Positions 18,633 through 27,605 of a stretch of 64,000 nucleotides of DNA are shown here, one piece after another (the stretch's first letter is position 1; every line of letters starts with the position of its first letter). The position numbers and the translations under genes were made by a program. The notes under the pieces were generated by a model. It saw only the letters and a program-made list of their open reading frames with translations. It made no database searches and was not told the origin of the DNA. This stretch comes from Candidatus Xiphinematobacter sp. Idaho Grape (GTDB lineage Bacteria > Verrucomicrobiota > Verrucomicrobiia > Chthoniobacterales > Xiphinematobacteraceae), in NCBI RefSeq assembly GCF_001318295.1, contig NZ_CP012665.1:851885-915884 (forward strand), written 5' to 3'.

Positions 18633-19409
18633 TTACGTCGGAATAACTACACATTTGTAAAGGGTTCTCGAAGTGCTCAGCACTTTCTGTTCCCCAGTGA
18701 TCAGCCGGTATTTTCTCCATTGCACTGTACCCTCCTTCTCAAGCCAAAAGGCAAGACTTGGAGTGGACTCAATTCCTCTAGCTAGCTCTAGATCATCAGT
18801 AATAGCAAAAACACTAGTCTCTTCCCCTTCTACGACCAAAATATCTACCAGCTGGAGAGCTGGCTCGTTCTCCTGTGGTACTACCACCGGTGCCCGGCGA
18901 GCAATTTGAATCATCTTAGCGCGAGTATCCGGAATTGATGCGTCTAATGCTTGAGCGACCCATCCCAACAATTGTCCCCGCACCTCTTCGAGCGAAGAGG
19001 CCTTTAGAAGAGCCATCATGTTGGAGTCTTTCTCAACTGCATGCGATAAAGCAGACATCTCCTTGAGAAATGCTCCACGCTCACTGGAGGGTACATAGTA
19101 CATGCATACCAAATGCACGGGCACGGAGTCCATTGCCCTGTAATCAATACCGACAGGGGACCATCCAGCAGTACAGAGGAGACTGCCTCTCTCCTGTCTG
19201 ACCCTCGCATGAGGGCATGCGATAGCATGTCCTATGGCCGTATTAGCCAGTACCTCTCGCTCCATTACCATTCGAAAGACGTCAATATTGGGTGGGACAT
19301 TTGGAACCGCCTCTATCAGATTAGAAAGAAATTCCAGGGAAGCAACCTTATCCGAACTAGCCAGCTCGACCAGACGGCCTTCCTGCAGAGCAACTAACAA
19401 ACTCCTCAT
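18633..19409 (-). CDS. PTS EIIA (PtsN-like) domain protein
   Basis: The N-terminal half (about residues 1-145 from the ATG at 19409) is a fructose/nitrogen-type EIIA domain: LLVALQEGRLVELASSDK at the start, and the phosphorylatable histidine in AIACPHARV (His67). The C-terminal 110 residues do not show a second catalytic motif and look like a regulatory extension. The length of 258 exceeds PtsN (about 160). A TTG at 19460 would add 17 residues. No EI, HPr or sugar permease is nearby, so a regulatory rather than transport role is more likely. It lies between mgtA and hemB on the same strand. Confidence 0.75.
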   Translation of the reverse strand: MRSLLVALQEGRLVELASSDKVASLEFLSNLIEAVPNVPPNIDVFRMVMEREVLANTAIGHAIACPHARVRQERGSLLCTAGWSPVGIDYRAMDSVPVHLVCMYYVPSSERGAFLKEMSALSHAVEKDSNMMALLKASSLEEVRGQLLGWVAQALDASIPDTRAKMIQIARRAPVVVPQENEPALQLVDILVVEGEETSVFAITDDLELARGIESTPSLAFWLEKEGTVQWRKYRLITGEQKVLSTSRTLYKCVVIPT

Positions 19410-19501
19410 AGGTACAGAAGGTAAAACGGACGGATAAGTAAATGCTTCCTCAAATGGCAAAACTGCCTGCCTTCAGGACGAACACTAACTGGCCACCCCC
19501 C

Positions 19502-22120
19502 CTAAAGATAGCCGAAGCGTGTGGAAAACCAAGTTTTTATCCGATGTGCGAGCACAACATATGCTGCCATAAAGCCAGTAATCCAAAGCCAGAATATTGG
19601 TGGAAGAGGAACGAAGCCAAAAAATCCTGCTAGCGGAGAATAAGGAAGCCATACGCCGACTACCATTACCGTAAACGTTGTTAACACAAGAAAAACGCTT
19701 GGCTGACTCTGTAAAAATGGAACTCGGTTAGTACGAATCACATATACAACCAGCGTCTGCGTGAGGAGCGATTCTACAAACCATGCCGAGTGAAAAAAGG
19801 AAGCTAAATACGTCGATGTAGAATCTACGGCCACTCCCAATGGGACCTTCTGATAAGCTCCACACCCAAACAGGTAAAGCATTATAAAAAAAGTACAGAA
19901 GTCAAAAATAGAACTCACCGGACCTAGGAACATCATGAATTTCCAGATATTGGTGATATCCCATTTCCTTGGCTTCTCAATATATTCTCGATCCACATTA
20001 TCCAAAGGAATGCCAATCTGAGCGACGTCATAGAGTAAGTTGTTGACCAAAATTTGGATCGGAGTCATTGGCAAAAATGGGAGGAAGCAAGAAGCTCCCA
20101 ATATGCTAAGCATGTTTCCAAAATTGGAGGAAGCGCCTGTCTTAATATACTTAACGATATTTCCAAAAACTTTTCTCCCTTCAACTACACCTTCCTCTAA
20201 GACCATGAGGCTTTTTTCCAAAAGAATGATGTCTGCGCTCTCTTTTGCTACATCTACAGCGGTATCCACAGAAATACCAACGTCTGCCGATTTAATTGCC
20301 ATCACGTCATTAATACCATCCCCTATGAATCCAACCACGTGCCCCTGCTCTTTAAGAGTTTGTACGACTTGCTCCTTTTGAATAGGGGAAAGCCGAGCTA
20401 GGATGCTAGCCTCCCGTACTTTTTGCAAAAAATCGTCCCGGGAGAGCTCGGCTAGCTCAGGACCCGTTGCCACGTGTCCAACTTGAAGCCCTACGTCCAT
20501 ACCGATCTTACGACTTACCAGCTCGTTATCCCCAGTAAGGACTTTTACCGCAATTCCATGCTCTAGCAAAGCCTGAATGGCCGATCTACTACTGTCCTTA
20601 GGAGGATCAAAGAAGGTGATATAGCCGAGTAGAATTAGCCCTGTCTCATCCTCTTTTGAGAAAGCGGTTTTAGATCGGCTAAACTCGCGATATGCTACAG
20701 CTACCACGCGATAACCCTCTGTACTCAGGTCTCGATACTCCCCCCACAAATCCTCACGTACCAGAGGTATTAGAGGGTAAACCTCCCCATCCACTTGATA
20801 GCGAGAGCAAACAGCAGACATCTCCTCTACGGCCCCTTTACAGATGAGGACATGTCTCCCCCCATAGCCTATGATGACCGACATCCGTCTACGATGAAAG
20901 TCAAAAGGGATTTCGTCTACCTTAATGCAGTTGTGATCTACGTCTAGGTCAGTATGGGCGAGCACAGCCTTGTCCAATAGATTGCGCAGTCCTGTCTGGT
21001 AATAACTGTTCATCCAGGCATACCGTAGAACGTCCTCGCTCTCCCTTCCTGTTACATCAACGTAGCGTTCTAACACCACATGATCTTGAGTTAAAGTACC
21101 TGTCTTGTCTGTGCATAATACGTCCATAGCCCCAAAGTTTTGGATAGCGTCTAGACGCCGCACGATAACTTTTTTCTTAGACATTAATAAGGCCCCCCTA
21201 GAGAGACAAACAGTGAGGATCACAGGAAGCATTTCCGGAGTGAGGCCAACCGCAATGGAAAGCCCAAAAAGCAGAGCCTCACCCCAATTGTGCTGCGTAG
21301 CCCCAACAATTAGGAAAACGACTGCTACCATGATCACCATGACGTGCACCATCAACATGGAAAAGTTGTGGAGGCCCTTTTCGAAATTAGTGGCCCCTTT
21401 ACGTCTTACAGTGCGTTCTGAGATCTTTCCGAGGAGCGTATTTCTGCCAGTTGCACATACCAGGGCCGTCGCCGATCCGCTAACTACATTGCTTCCCATG
21501 AAGCAGGCATTAGGAGATTCTAGTGTACCTCGAGCGTCTAGAGACCCGAGCTTAGCAGATTTTTCAACAGGTAGGGACTCTCCTGTAAGCGCTGATTGAC
21601 TAACAAAGAAATCCTTGGCTGTAAGAATCCGTAAATCGGCGGGGACAATGCTGCCAGCAGCTAAAACCACTGTGTCCCCAGGAACTATCCCCTCGATCCC
21701 AACTTCCTTCTCCTGTCCATTCCGAACGACGACCGCAGTTATGCGTACCTTCTTTTGGAGAGAAGACATGGCACTTGCACTACGTCGCTCTTGCACGTAA
21801 GAGAGACCAACACTAAGGAGAATCATCAAGAATACGACTGAAGCTGAGTAGAAATTTCCCATCGCAGCAGCCACAGTTAAAATTACTAGAAGCTGGATAA
21901 CCAGAGGGTCCTTGAAACGCTGGAAAACTGAAAGCCATCCTGCTTTCTGCGTGAATGTCACTTGATTTGGGCCCCATTCCTTCAGTCTGGCCACGACTTC
22001 CTTATCGGTCAGTCCTTGCTTGCAGATATACACTTTCCTATGTGGTCCCGCTGGAGAGAGGGATAGGAATTCCCCATTAGCTGAGATGAACTTAGGATCT
22101 TGTTCTTGTATTGGAATCAT
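19502..22120 (-). CDS. mgtA: magnesium-translocating P-type ATPase
   Basis: Imports Mg2+ across the inner membrane at the cost of ATP. It has 872 residues from the ATG at 22120; a TTG at 22162 would add 14. P3B-ATPase features are all present: actuator TGES, phosphorylated aspartate in CTDKTGTLT (about Asp338), TGDNELV, hinge GDGINDVMAIK, and about ten membrane helices, including the Mg-type helix with LTPEMLPVI and the C-terminal LVNNLLYD block. I see no Mg-sensing leader in the upstream 40 bases. It heads a minus-strand run with the EIIA-like gene and hemB. Confidence 0.95.
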   Translation of the reverse strand: MIPIQEQDPKFISANGEFLSLSPAGPHRKVYICKQGLTDKEVVARLKEWGPNQVTFTQKAGWLSVFQRFKDPLVIQLLVILTVAAAMGNFYSASVVFLMILLSVGLSYVQERRSASAMSSLQKKVRITAVVVRNGQEKEVGIEGIVPGDTVVLAAGSIVPADLRILTAKDFFVSQSALTGESLPVEKSAKLGSLDARGTLESPNACFMGSNVVSGSATALVCATGRNTLLGKISERTVRRKGATNFEKGLHNFSMLMVHVMVIMVAVVFLIVGATQHNWGEALLFGLSIAVGLTPEMLPVILTVCLSRGALLMSKKKVIVRRLDAIQNFGAMDVLCTDKTGTLTQDHVVLERYVDVTGRESEDVLRYAWMNSYYQTGLRNLLDKAVLAHTDLDVDHNCIKVDEIPFDFHRRRMSVIIGYGGRHVLICKGAVEEMSAVCSRYQVDGEVYPLIPLVREDLWGEYRDLSTEGYRVVAVAYREFSRSKTAFSKEDETGLILLGYITFFDPPKDSSRSAIQALLEHGIAVKVLTGDNELVSRKIGMDVGLQVGHVATGPELAELSRDDFLQKVREASILARLSPIQKEQVVQTLKEQGHVVGFIGDGINDVMAIKSADVGISVDTAVDVAKESADIILLEKSLMVLEEGVVEGRKVFGNIVKYIKTGASSNFGNMLSILGASCFLPFLPMTPIQILVNNLLYDVAQIGIPLDNVDREYIEKPRKWDITNIWKFMMFLGPVSSIFDFCTFFIMLYLFGCGAYQKVPLGVAVDSTSTYLASFFHSAWFVESLLTQTLVVYVIRTNRVPFLQSQPSVFLVLTTFTVMVVGVWLPYSPLAGFFGFVPLPPIFWLWITGFMAAYVVLAHRIKTWFSTRFGYL

Positions 22121-22162
22121 CCTCTTTTCCCTTATCGGTGTGTGCGCTGTAGATCTCTCCAA

Positions 22163-22929
22163 CAGGCAACTATGGCAACAAACTACAGCGGAGCTTCATC
22201 CACTTTTAAAGGGGGAATAAGCATTATTCTCGGGAAAGCAGCCAGAGATAAATCCGCTTTGTGTGCTTCTTCTGCTTCTTTGCTCTGTGGTTTACAAATT
22301 CTTTATGGATATATTTCCGAGCCCGTACGCCGGTCCTTCTAACAAACGTAGAATGCACAAATTATGAGGTTGTATGTAAGAATGAAGGACGAAAATTAAG
22401 TGCGCATGCCTATTTCCCCAGTAGGGATCTCTTGTCTGCTGTGAGCGGTAGTTGCTGGGGACGACGAACACAGCAAGTAAGCAAGATTGCTCCCCATTTA
22501 GTTGCATGGAATGACAAGCAAACACAGTCCTCACAAGCCTTTGTGGCAAACCCGGACTTGGTCTGGGAGCGGTAGGCTACTGGAGCCTAAATGACAGTTG
22601 ATAAAAAGCTGACGGAACACAAATGGATTCTATCATCCAAATGATTTTGCAAAAGTATGCACCTTTCCACTACTCCAACCGATCTAGGGAAGTGCTTGAA
22701 GACACTACTCTATGTGGGGAGTGAAGGATGTGTTTGTTGCTTGTATCCCGTCATCAATCGGGTTAGAGCCGACCTCTCGGATTCTAGATCTTTTGGGAAG
22801 CACTTACTCCCAATACCCAATGTTGCTAGCTGGGCATGTTGGTCTAGATAGACCGTCTTTCTAGCTACAACAGGTAGCGTCCTTGCGCCTGCGACTAAAT
22901 ATGTCCCTACTCCACTTCAGAGAAACTGG
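22163..22929. other. long stretch between mgtA and pyrC, largely decayed
   Basis: About 770 bases with no intact gene. Part of it (22430-22850, plus strand) carries possible Sir2-family remnants, listed separately. No tRNA or structured RNA was recognised, and I could not identify a magnesium riboswitch for mgtA. Confidence 0.45.
22430..22850 (+). pseudogene. possible remnant of a Sir2-family (CobB-like) NAD-dependent deacylase
   Basis: Several weak matches occur in the correct order on the plus strand in different frames. They are LLSAVSG (compare GxSxxSGI), QAFVANPDLVWERY (compare the AFxxNPxLVWxxY helix), TQMDSI (compare TQNVDGL), REVLED (compare REVLELHG) and a PNVASW stretch (compare RPxVVWFGE). 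The spacing roughly fits a Sir2 protein with insertions and deletions. Each match alone is weak; only the order makes it worth recording. Confidence 0.35.
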
Positions 22930-24225
22930 CTACTCGTTTTTGCTACCTTCCAATATCCACACCGTATGTCCTCTTACAAGAGTCCTAACGGCCCGGCCAC
23001 AGAAGGTCACATTGTCAAATGGTGTGTTACTGGACATGGAAAGCGACTCCTTCTTGTGAAAGGTCCATTCCAAATTGGGATCAATCAAGGTGATGTCGGC
23101 AGAAGCTCCGGGGGAAAGTGTACCACGATCCAAACGGAGTAGCCGTGCAGGGTAAAGGGTATAGAGTGCAATAAGGCGTTTGAGAGGAATAATTTTTCTT
23201 CTGTGGACAAGAAGGTCACAGAATGCGGGGAATTCTGTTTCCAAGCCAGTGACACCAAATGGAGCTTGGTCAAACTCTACTTCCTTTTCAAAGGAAGCGT
23301 GAGGTGCGTGGTCACTACAGAGAACGTTCAGTGTGCCATCGGAAATACCTTCCAGAATGGCTGTGATGTCTTCTTCAGAGCGGATTGGAGGGTTTGTTTT
23401 AAAGCATGTATCAAATCCAGCGACTTCCGCATCAGTGAAGAAAATATGGTGTGGACAAACCTCACCAGAGATAGGCACCCCTCGCCTCCGGGCTTCTCGG
23501 ATACGTCTTACACTGCCAGCACTACTAATATGTTGGCAGTGTACGGGATGTTGACAAAGCTCAGCGAGAAGGATATCGCGCTCCACGATAAGCTCTTCGC
23601 CAGCAGATGGCCATCCTTGCATTCCAAGTCGCACACTCCATTCCCCCTCATTTATTACCCCGTCCGAAACTAAACTTTCATCTTGGCAGTGGTCAAGTAT
23701 CGGCAACCCGAACATTTTGGCATATTCGATCGCCCTCCGCATAAGACCATGATTCTGAACACAAAAGCCATCATCTGTAATTGCAACAACACCCGCTGCA
23801 GCCATAGAGCCAATTGGGGCCAATGCTTGGCCCATTAAGCCCTTGGTGATTGCTCCAGCACAAAAAACATTTACTACGGCCTTCTGCCGAGCCCTTTCTT
23901 GAATCCAGCTAATTGTACTTGGGTTATCCACCGTCGGAAAAGTATTTGGCATACAGACTACGCTAGTAAATCCCCCTGCAGCTGCAGCACGTGTCCCGGA
24001 CGCGATGGTTTCCTTGTGGGATTGGCCCGGTTCCCGTAGGTGAACATGGATATCAATAAGTCCAGGGGCGACTACAAGCCCGTTAGCATCAATCCACTCT
24101 GCTTTATTGGGCTCATGGGAAACAATACGTCCGTTCTCTACATAAATAGGACCGACTCTATCTACGCCATTGGCGGGGTCGATGACATGACCGTTAAGAA
24201 TCTTCAGACTGTCCACGTCTGACAT
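22930..24225 (-). CDS. pyrC: dihydroorotase (type I)
   Basis: Cyclises N-carbamoyl-aspartate to dihydroorotate, step three of UMP synthesis. It has 431 residues, the usual length of the bacterial type I enzyme. Metal ligands are visible in DIHVHLREPGQ (His60, His62), and further motifs in ICPHHI-like VCPHHIFF and CSDHAPH (catalytic aspartate). It starts inside the 3' end of pyrB (32-nt overlap), so the two are certainly co-transcribed. In many bacteria an inactive or active PyrC partners PyrB; here the metal residues are all present, so it should be active. Confidence 0.95.
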   Translation of the reverse strand: MSDVDSLKILNGHVIDPANGVDRVGPIYVENGRIVSHEPNKAEWIDANGLVVAPGLIDIHVHLREPGQSHKETIASGTRAAAAGGFTSVVCMPNTFPTVDNPSTISWIQERARQKAVVNVFCAGAITKGLMGQALAPIGSMAAAGVVAITDDGFCVQNHGLMRRAIEYAKMFGLPILDHCQDESLVSDGVINEGEWSVRLGMQGWPSAGEELIVERDILLAELCQHPVHCQHISSAGSVRRIREARRRGVPISGEVCPHHIFFTDAEVAGFDTCFKTNPPIRSEEDITAILEGISDGTLNVLCSDHAPHASFEKEVEFDQAPFGVTGLETEFPAFCDLLVHRRKIIPLKRLIALYTLYPARLLRLDRGTLSPGASADITLIDPNLEWTFHKKESLSMSSNTPFDNVTFCGRAVRTLVRGHTVWILEGSKNE

Positions 24226-25147
24226 TTACCTCTCCTCCTCCGCAAGCGTAGAGAACAGCCGTCCGGACGGCTATGCCATTAGTGACCTGCTCAAGAATAA
24301 CACTCTTGGCACCATCTGCCACCTCGCTGTCAACCTCCACCCCACGTCTAACAGGTCCAGGATGCATAATCATGCATCCGGGCTTTAGACGAGCTGCTCG
24401 CTGCTTTGTCAAGCCAAAAAGAGAAATATATTCCCTCACACATGGGAAGTATTCCCTATGTTGACGTTCATATTGAATGCGGAGTAGGTTAAGAACGTCA
24501 GTGCTCTCCAAGACATCCTCTATACAGTGGGTAATCTGGACTCCCATGGCTTCAAACTCTCGAGGAACCAACGTGCTGGGCCCCACCAGAGTAACTTTTG
24601 CTCCTAGTTTTACTAAGAGATGGATATTAGAGCGTGCCACGCGGCTGAAAAGAATATCACCTACGATAGCAACCCTTAGGTTCTCTAGTCTTCCATGTTT
24701 TTCCCAAATGGTAAATCCATCGAGAAGTCCCTGAGTTGGATGTTCATGTGCTCCATCACCGGCATTGATAATGCTGGAGTGCAAGTATTGGGCAAGAAAT
24801 TGCGCAGCTCCTGCAGAGCCATGACGTAAGACAATAACATCGGCATGAAGTGCCTCTAAACTGAGAGCGGTATCCTTAAGGGTCTCGCCCTTTTGCAAGC
24901 TAGACATTGTAGCCGAGACATTGATTACACTTGCACCAAGACGAAGTGCTGAAAGTTCAAATGATATGCGTGTGCGCGTACTCGGTTCTGCAAAGAAGTT
25001 GACTATAGTTTTCCCTTGTAGTGCAGGAACGTTTGCTTTGCCTTCTCTTAATCCCTTAAATACCTTGGCCGTTTTCAGAAGAAACCAGAGTTCCTTAACA
25101 GAGAGTTTACTAAGGGAAATTAGATCCTTGTTCTTCCAGATGCTCAT
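24194..25147 (-). CDS. pyrB: aspartate carbamoyltransferase catalytic subunit
   Basis: Joins carbamoyl phosphate and aspartate, the first committed step of pyrimidine synthesis. It has 317 residues from the ATG at 25147; longer in-frame extensions to 25225 lack family similarity. Signature motifs are EPSTRTRISFE (carbamoyl-phosphate loop), HPTQGLLD and the C-terminal MHPGPVRRGVEV. No pyrI regulatory subunit is nearby. The gene overlaps pyrC by 32 nt. Carbamoyl phosphate would come from CarAB, of which only carA is in the window. Confidence 0.95.
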   Translation of the reverse strand: MSIWKNKDLISLSKLSVKELWFLLKTAKVFKGLREGKANVPALQGKTIVNFFAEPSTRTRISFELSALRLGASVINVSATMSSLQKGETLKDTALSLEALHADVIVLRHGSAGAAQFLAQYLHSSIINAGDGAHEHPTQGLLDGFTIWEKHGRLENLRVAIVGDILFSRVARSNIHLLVKLGAKVTLVGPSTLVPREFEAMGVQITHCIEDVLESTDVLNLLRIQYERQHREYFPCVREYISLFGLTKQRAARLKPGCMIMHPGPVRRGVEVDSEVADGAKSVILEQVTNGIAVRTAVLYACGGGEVNVRRGQSEDS

Positions 25148-25225
25148 GAGCCTGCTCGTGGTTTTGCGTTGTCCATATGGAAGTCCAATCTTCGATTTAA
25201 TTTGGGTGTACCGGAGTTTCCACAC

Positions 25226-25716
25226 TAAACTCTTACAAGGGGGTAAACGACTCGCCGTGTAGAGTGGTCTTGTGCTTAATTTATACTGGCTGCCCCCCGG
25301 TAAGGGGAAGCCTGTATACCTCAGAGCGGAGCAGGAGGCTTTATTCTGTCTAGCACAGGAAATCCAGCGACTTCACAACAATCTATTAGTAGGATGCGGG
25401 CTACTTGAATTCACGAAAAAAACCGCACGCATGCTTACGGTCCCTGTCTTTCAAGACACAAACAAAACTTCTTGCAATACATTATCCCCAAGATCAATCT
25501 ACCGGCCAACTTAACCTTATAAATAACTCTTCCCCCCCTACGTAACCCGTATTGTGGTGCAAGGACCTCTCCCTCTCAGCTGAGTGTGACCTTACAGGGA
25601 TAGAAGTCGTGAAAACATCCTTTCTACTTTTTGAGATGGACACCGCAGTAACTTGTCTGGCTTCCTGAGCCAAAGGGAGGATTGCTTCCCACACCAGCGG
25701 ATTTTTTGCCACTTCT
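25226..25716. other. stretch between mrp and pyrB
   Basis: About 490 bases. A minus-strand open frame of 72 codons (25494-25712, MAKNPLVWEAILPLAQEA...) starts four bases after the mrp stop and could be a tiny co-transcribed gene or a truncated remnant. I do not recognise it. The rest shows no gene or RNA. No pyrimidine attenuator was identified before pyrB. Confidence 0.35.
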
Positions 25717-26775
25717 CTATCTGCTCTCCCGGTTAGTTTCTTTTTCCAAACGCTCTCTTATTTGATGGGCGAGTGACAGAAAAGACTGAGCTACGATAGA
25801 GTGTGGCATCTTCCTCATAATAGGGTGACCGCTATCTCCTGTGATACACACATCTGGTTGGACCGGTATTTCTGCCAGAAGCGGGATCCCTAGTCGGCAG
25901 GCTTCTCTAGCACCTCCTCCTCTGCCAAAAATTTCATATTTCTTTCCATCTCCTGGACACAGAAAGTAGCTCATATTTTCGACTATCCCAAGGATAGAGA
26001 CCTGAGTCTTTACAAACATGGAAACCGCTTTGCGCGCATCTAGGAGTGCAACCTCCTGCGGAGTGGTCACAATGATAGCACCGGAAAGGGAAACAGTTTG
26101 TACCACTGTCAGCTGAATATCACCTGTGCCTGGCGGGAGATCCAGTATTAGGTAATCTAGACCACTCCAGTGTACTTGGCGGAGGAACTGCTGTACATAA
26201 CGGGTCACAATTGGAGCGCGCAGAACGACTGGAGTCTTTTCGTCCCCCAGAAGGAAGCCCATGGACATTAGTTTAATCCCATAGCGTTCAATAGGGAGGA
26301 GACGGTCTTTCTCTTTATCTATACAGGGGCGCTCCTTACTTCCAAACATAAGGGCAATACTCGGCCCGTAAATATCGCAGTCGCAGAGACCCACTCTAGC
26401 GCCAGTATGGTGCAAGGCAACTGCCGTATTTGTAGCAACTGTACTTTTCCCCACACCACCTTTCCCACTGGCAACAGCAACTACGTACTGGACATCCTCG
26501 ATGGCAGTAGGACCATGCGTCGGACGTGTGCGACTCTGATGCTTGACATTCACTCGTACATGGCCTACCCCAGGGAGCGTCGCAATTGCACGTTCAGATT
26601 CTACCTGTATCTTTTCTGGAATGTGAACATCCTCTGTAGTGACATCCAGTTCGATATGAACGTCACCATTAAGAATTTCTATTGTCTTAAGCAAACCAAA
26701 GGAGACAATGTCCCGGTTGAAGCCTGGGTACTTTACTGTCCGTAGAGCTTTGCGTACGTCACCTTCGCTTGGCAT
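25717..26775 (-). CDS. mrp: Mrp/NBP35-family iron-sulfur carrier ATPase
   Basis: A cytosolic P-loop protein that carries or inserts Fe-S clusters. It has 352 residues. An N-terminal DUF59/MIP18-like domain (about 1-80) precedes the deviant Walker A GKGGVGKST (104-112), LILDLPPGTGD and the switch TTPQEVALLDARK. The usual C-terminal CxxC reads CPGDGKKYEIFG here, with only the first cysteine kept. Because the CxxC motif holds the bridging cluster in characterised ApbC proteins, cluster handling may differ. It lies upstream of pyrB with a 570-base gap and may form its own unit. Confidence 0.92.
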   Translation of the reverse strand: MPSEGDVRKALRTVKYPGFNRDIVSFGLLKTIEILNGDVHIELDVTTEDVHIPEKIQVESERAIATLPGVGHVRVNVKHQSRTRPTHGPTAIEDVQYVVAVASGKGGVGKSTVATNTAVALHHTGARVGLCDCDIYGPSIALMFGSKERPCIDKEKDRLLPIERYGIKLMSMGFLLGDEKTPVVLRAPIVTRYVQQFLRQVHWSGLDYLILDLPPGTGDIQLTVVQTVSLSGAIIVTTPQEVALLDARKAVSMFVKTQVSILGIVENMSYFLCPGDGKKYEIFGRGGGAREACRLGIPLLAEIPVQPDVCITGDSGHPIMRKMPHSIVAQSFLSLAHQIRERLEKETNRESR

Positions 26776-27344
26776 AATATTGTCCTCACCAACGTAGTTT
26801 GTTTAAGACTGAAGTTGTTTTACAGATTCCCAGTACGGAAGGGGCCAGACACTAAACGCCGAAAGGCGAGCCACTTCTTCTCTAGGAGGACGGTACCTGA
26901 TCTCCCCCATAAAAAAAGCAAACAGGACCTGCTGCTGTGGTCTGCGCCCTCACGGCCATTGTTACAGTATTTTATCTGATTGCCTAATAATTATTGCTGA
27001 GAATCCTCTTCCTTGCCTTTGTTTTTATTGCCTTCCATGTGACGCCTTGCTTACTGAGCGTGTTGGCCCGCCATAAGCCCCCTATATGAACCAGCCTACA
27101 TGCAGACCGTCCTCTCTTAACTTGCCCCAGCAAGGAGATTCCCACCTGATGGACTAATCCGTCTTATCTGCACATGTCACTTGCCATAGCATCCAAAGTC
27201 TGATTGCATGGCGCGTGACCCCACACTGGGCCAGTGTATTACCTGTTACCAAATTGCTGGTGAAAACATACATAGCGGCTTGCTCGTCCCGAAAACGGGA
27301 GGCATTGATAGGCGCTAATCTGCCGCGTTACACAACGCTGTGAG
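26776..27344. other. long intergenic region between divergent mrp and ilvD
   Basis: About 570 bases between divergent genes. It contains a small GNRA-type hairpin (CGCCGAAAGGCG near 26858). No tRNA, tmRNA or other RNA could be matched, and no protein family is recognisable. It presumably holds both promoters. Confidence 0.4.
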
Positions 27345-27605
27345 TTGTTTACGGTTGCTCCCATCCTCAATGTTAATAGGCTTTCTACCTCTCTTCTCAG
27401 AAGAGAGCAAGAAAAACGTGATCGTCCACAATTCTCCAAAGCTAGTGTCCATGTTTTTGGTTTATGCCTTTTTCTCATAGTCCTTTCTGCTAGAGTAGGA
27501 GAATTGGCGGCATCACTAACAGGTACAGGTCCGTGTGTGCGCTATCTGCGCCAGGCATGTTTAAGCTGGCTGTTCCAGATATTTTCAAGACGATTAACTT
27601 TATAA
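27345..27605 (+). CDS. possible small membrane protein, overlapping the ilvD start
   Basis: An 86-codon frame (TTG start, with a hydrophobic helix about residues 38-53, [15 protein letters not shown], flanked by basic residues) ends in TAA whose last A is the first base of the ilvD ATG (TAATG). Such one-base overlaps are typical of coupled genes, but they also arise by chance. I recognise no family. It may be a small real gene, a leader, or noise in a decayed region. Confidence 0.25.
   Translation: MFTVAPILNVNRLSTSLLRREQEKRDRPQFSKASVHVFGLCLFLIVLSARVGELAASLTGTGPCVRYLRQACLSWLFQIFSRRLTL

Noticed and set aside
22163..22400. Magnesium riboswitch in front of mgtA
   Set aside because: No M-box or mgtA-leader consensus could be recognised on the minus strand, so none is claimed.
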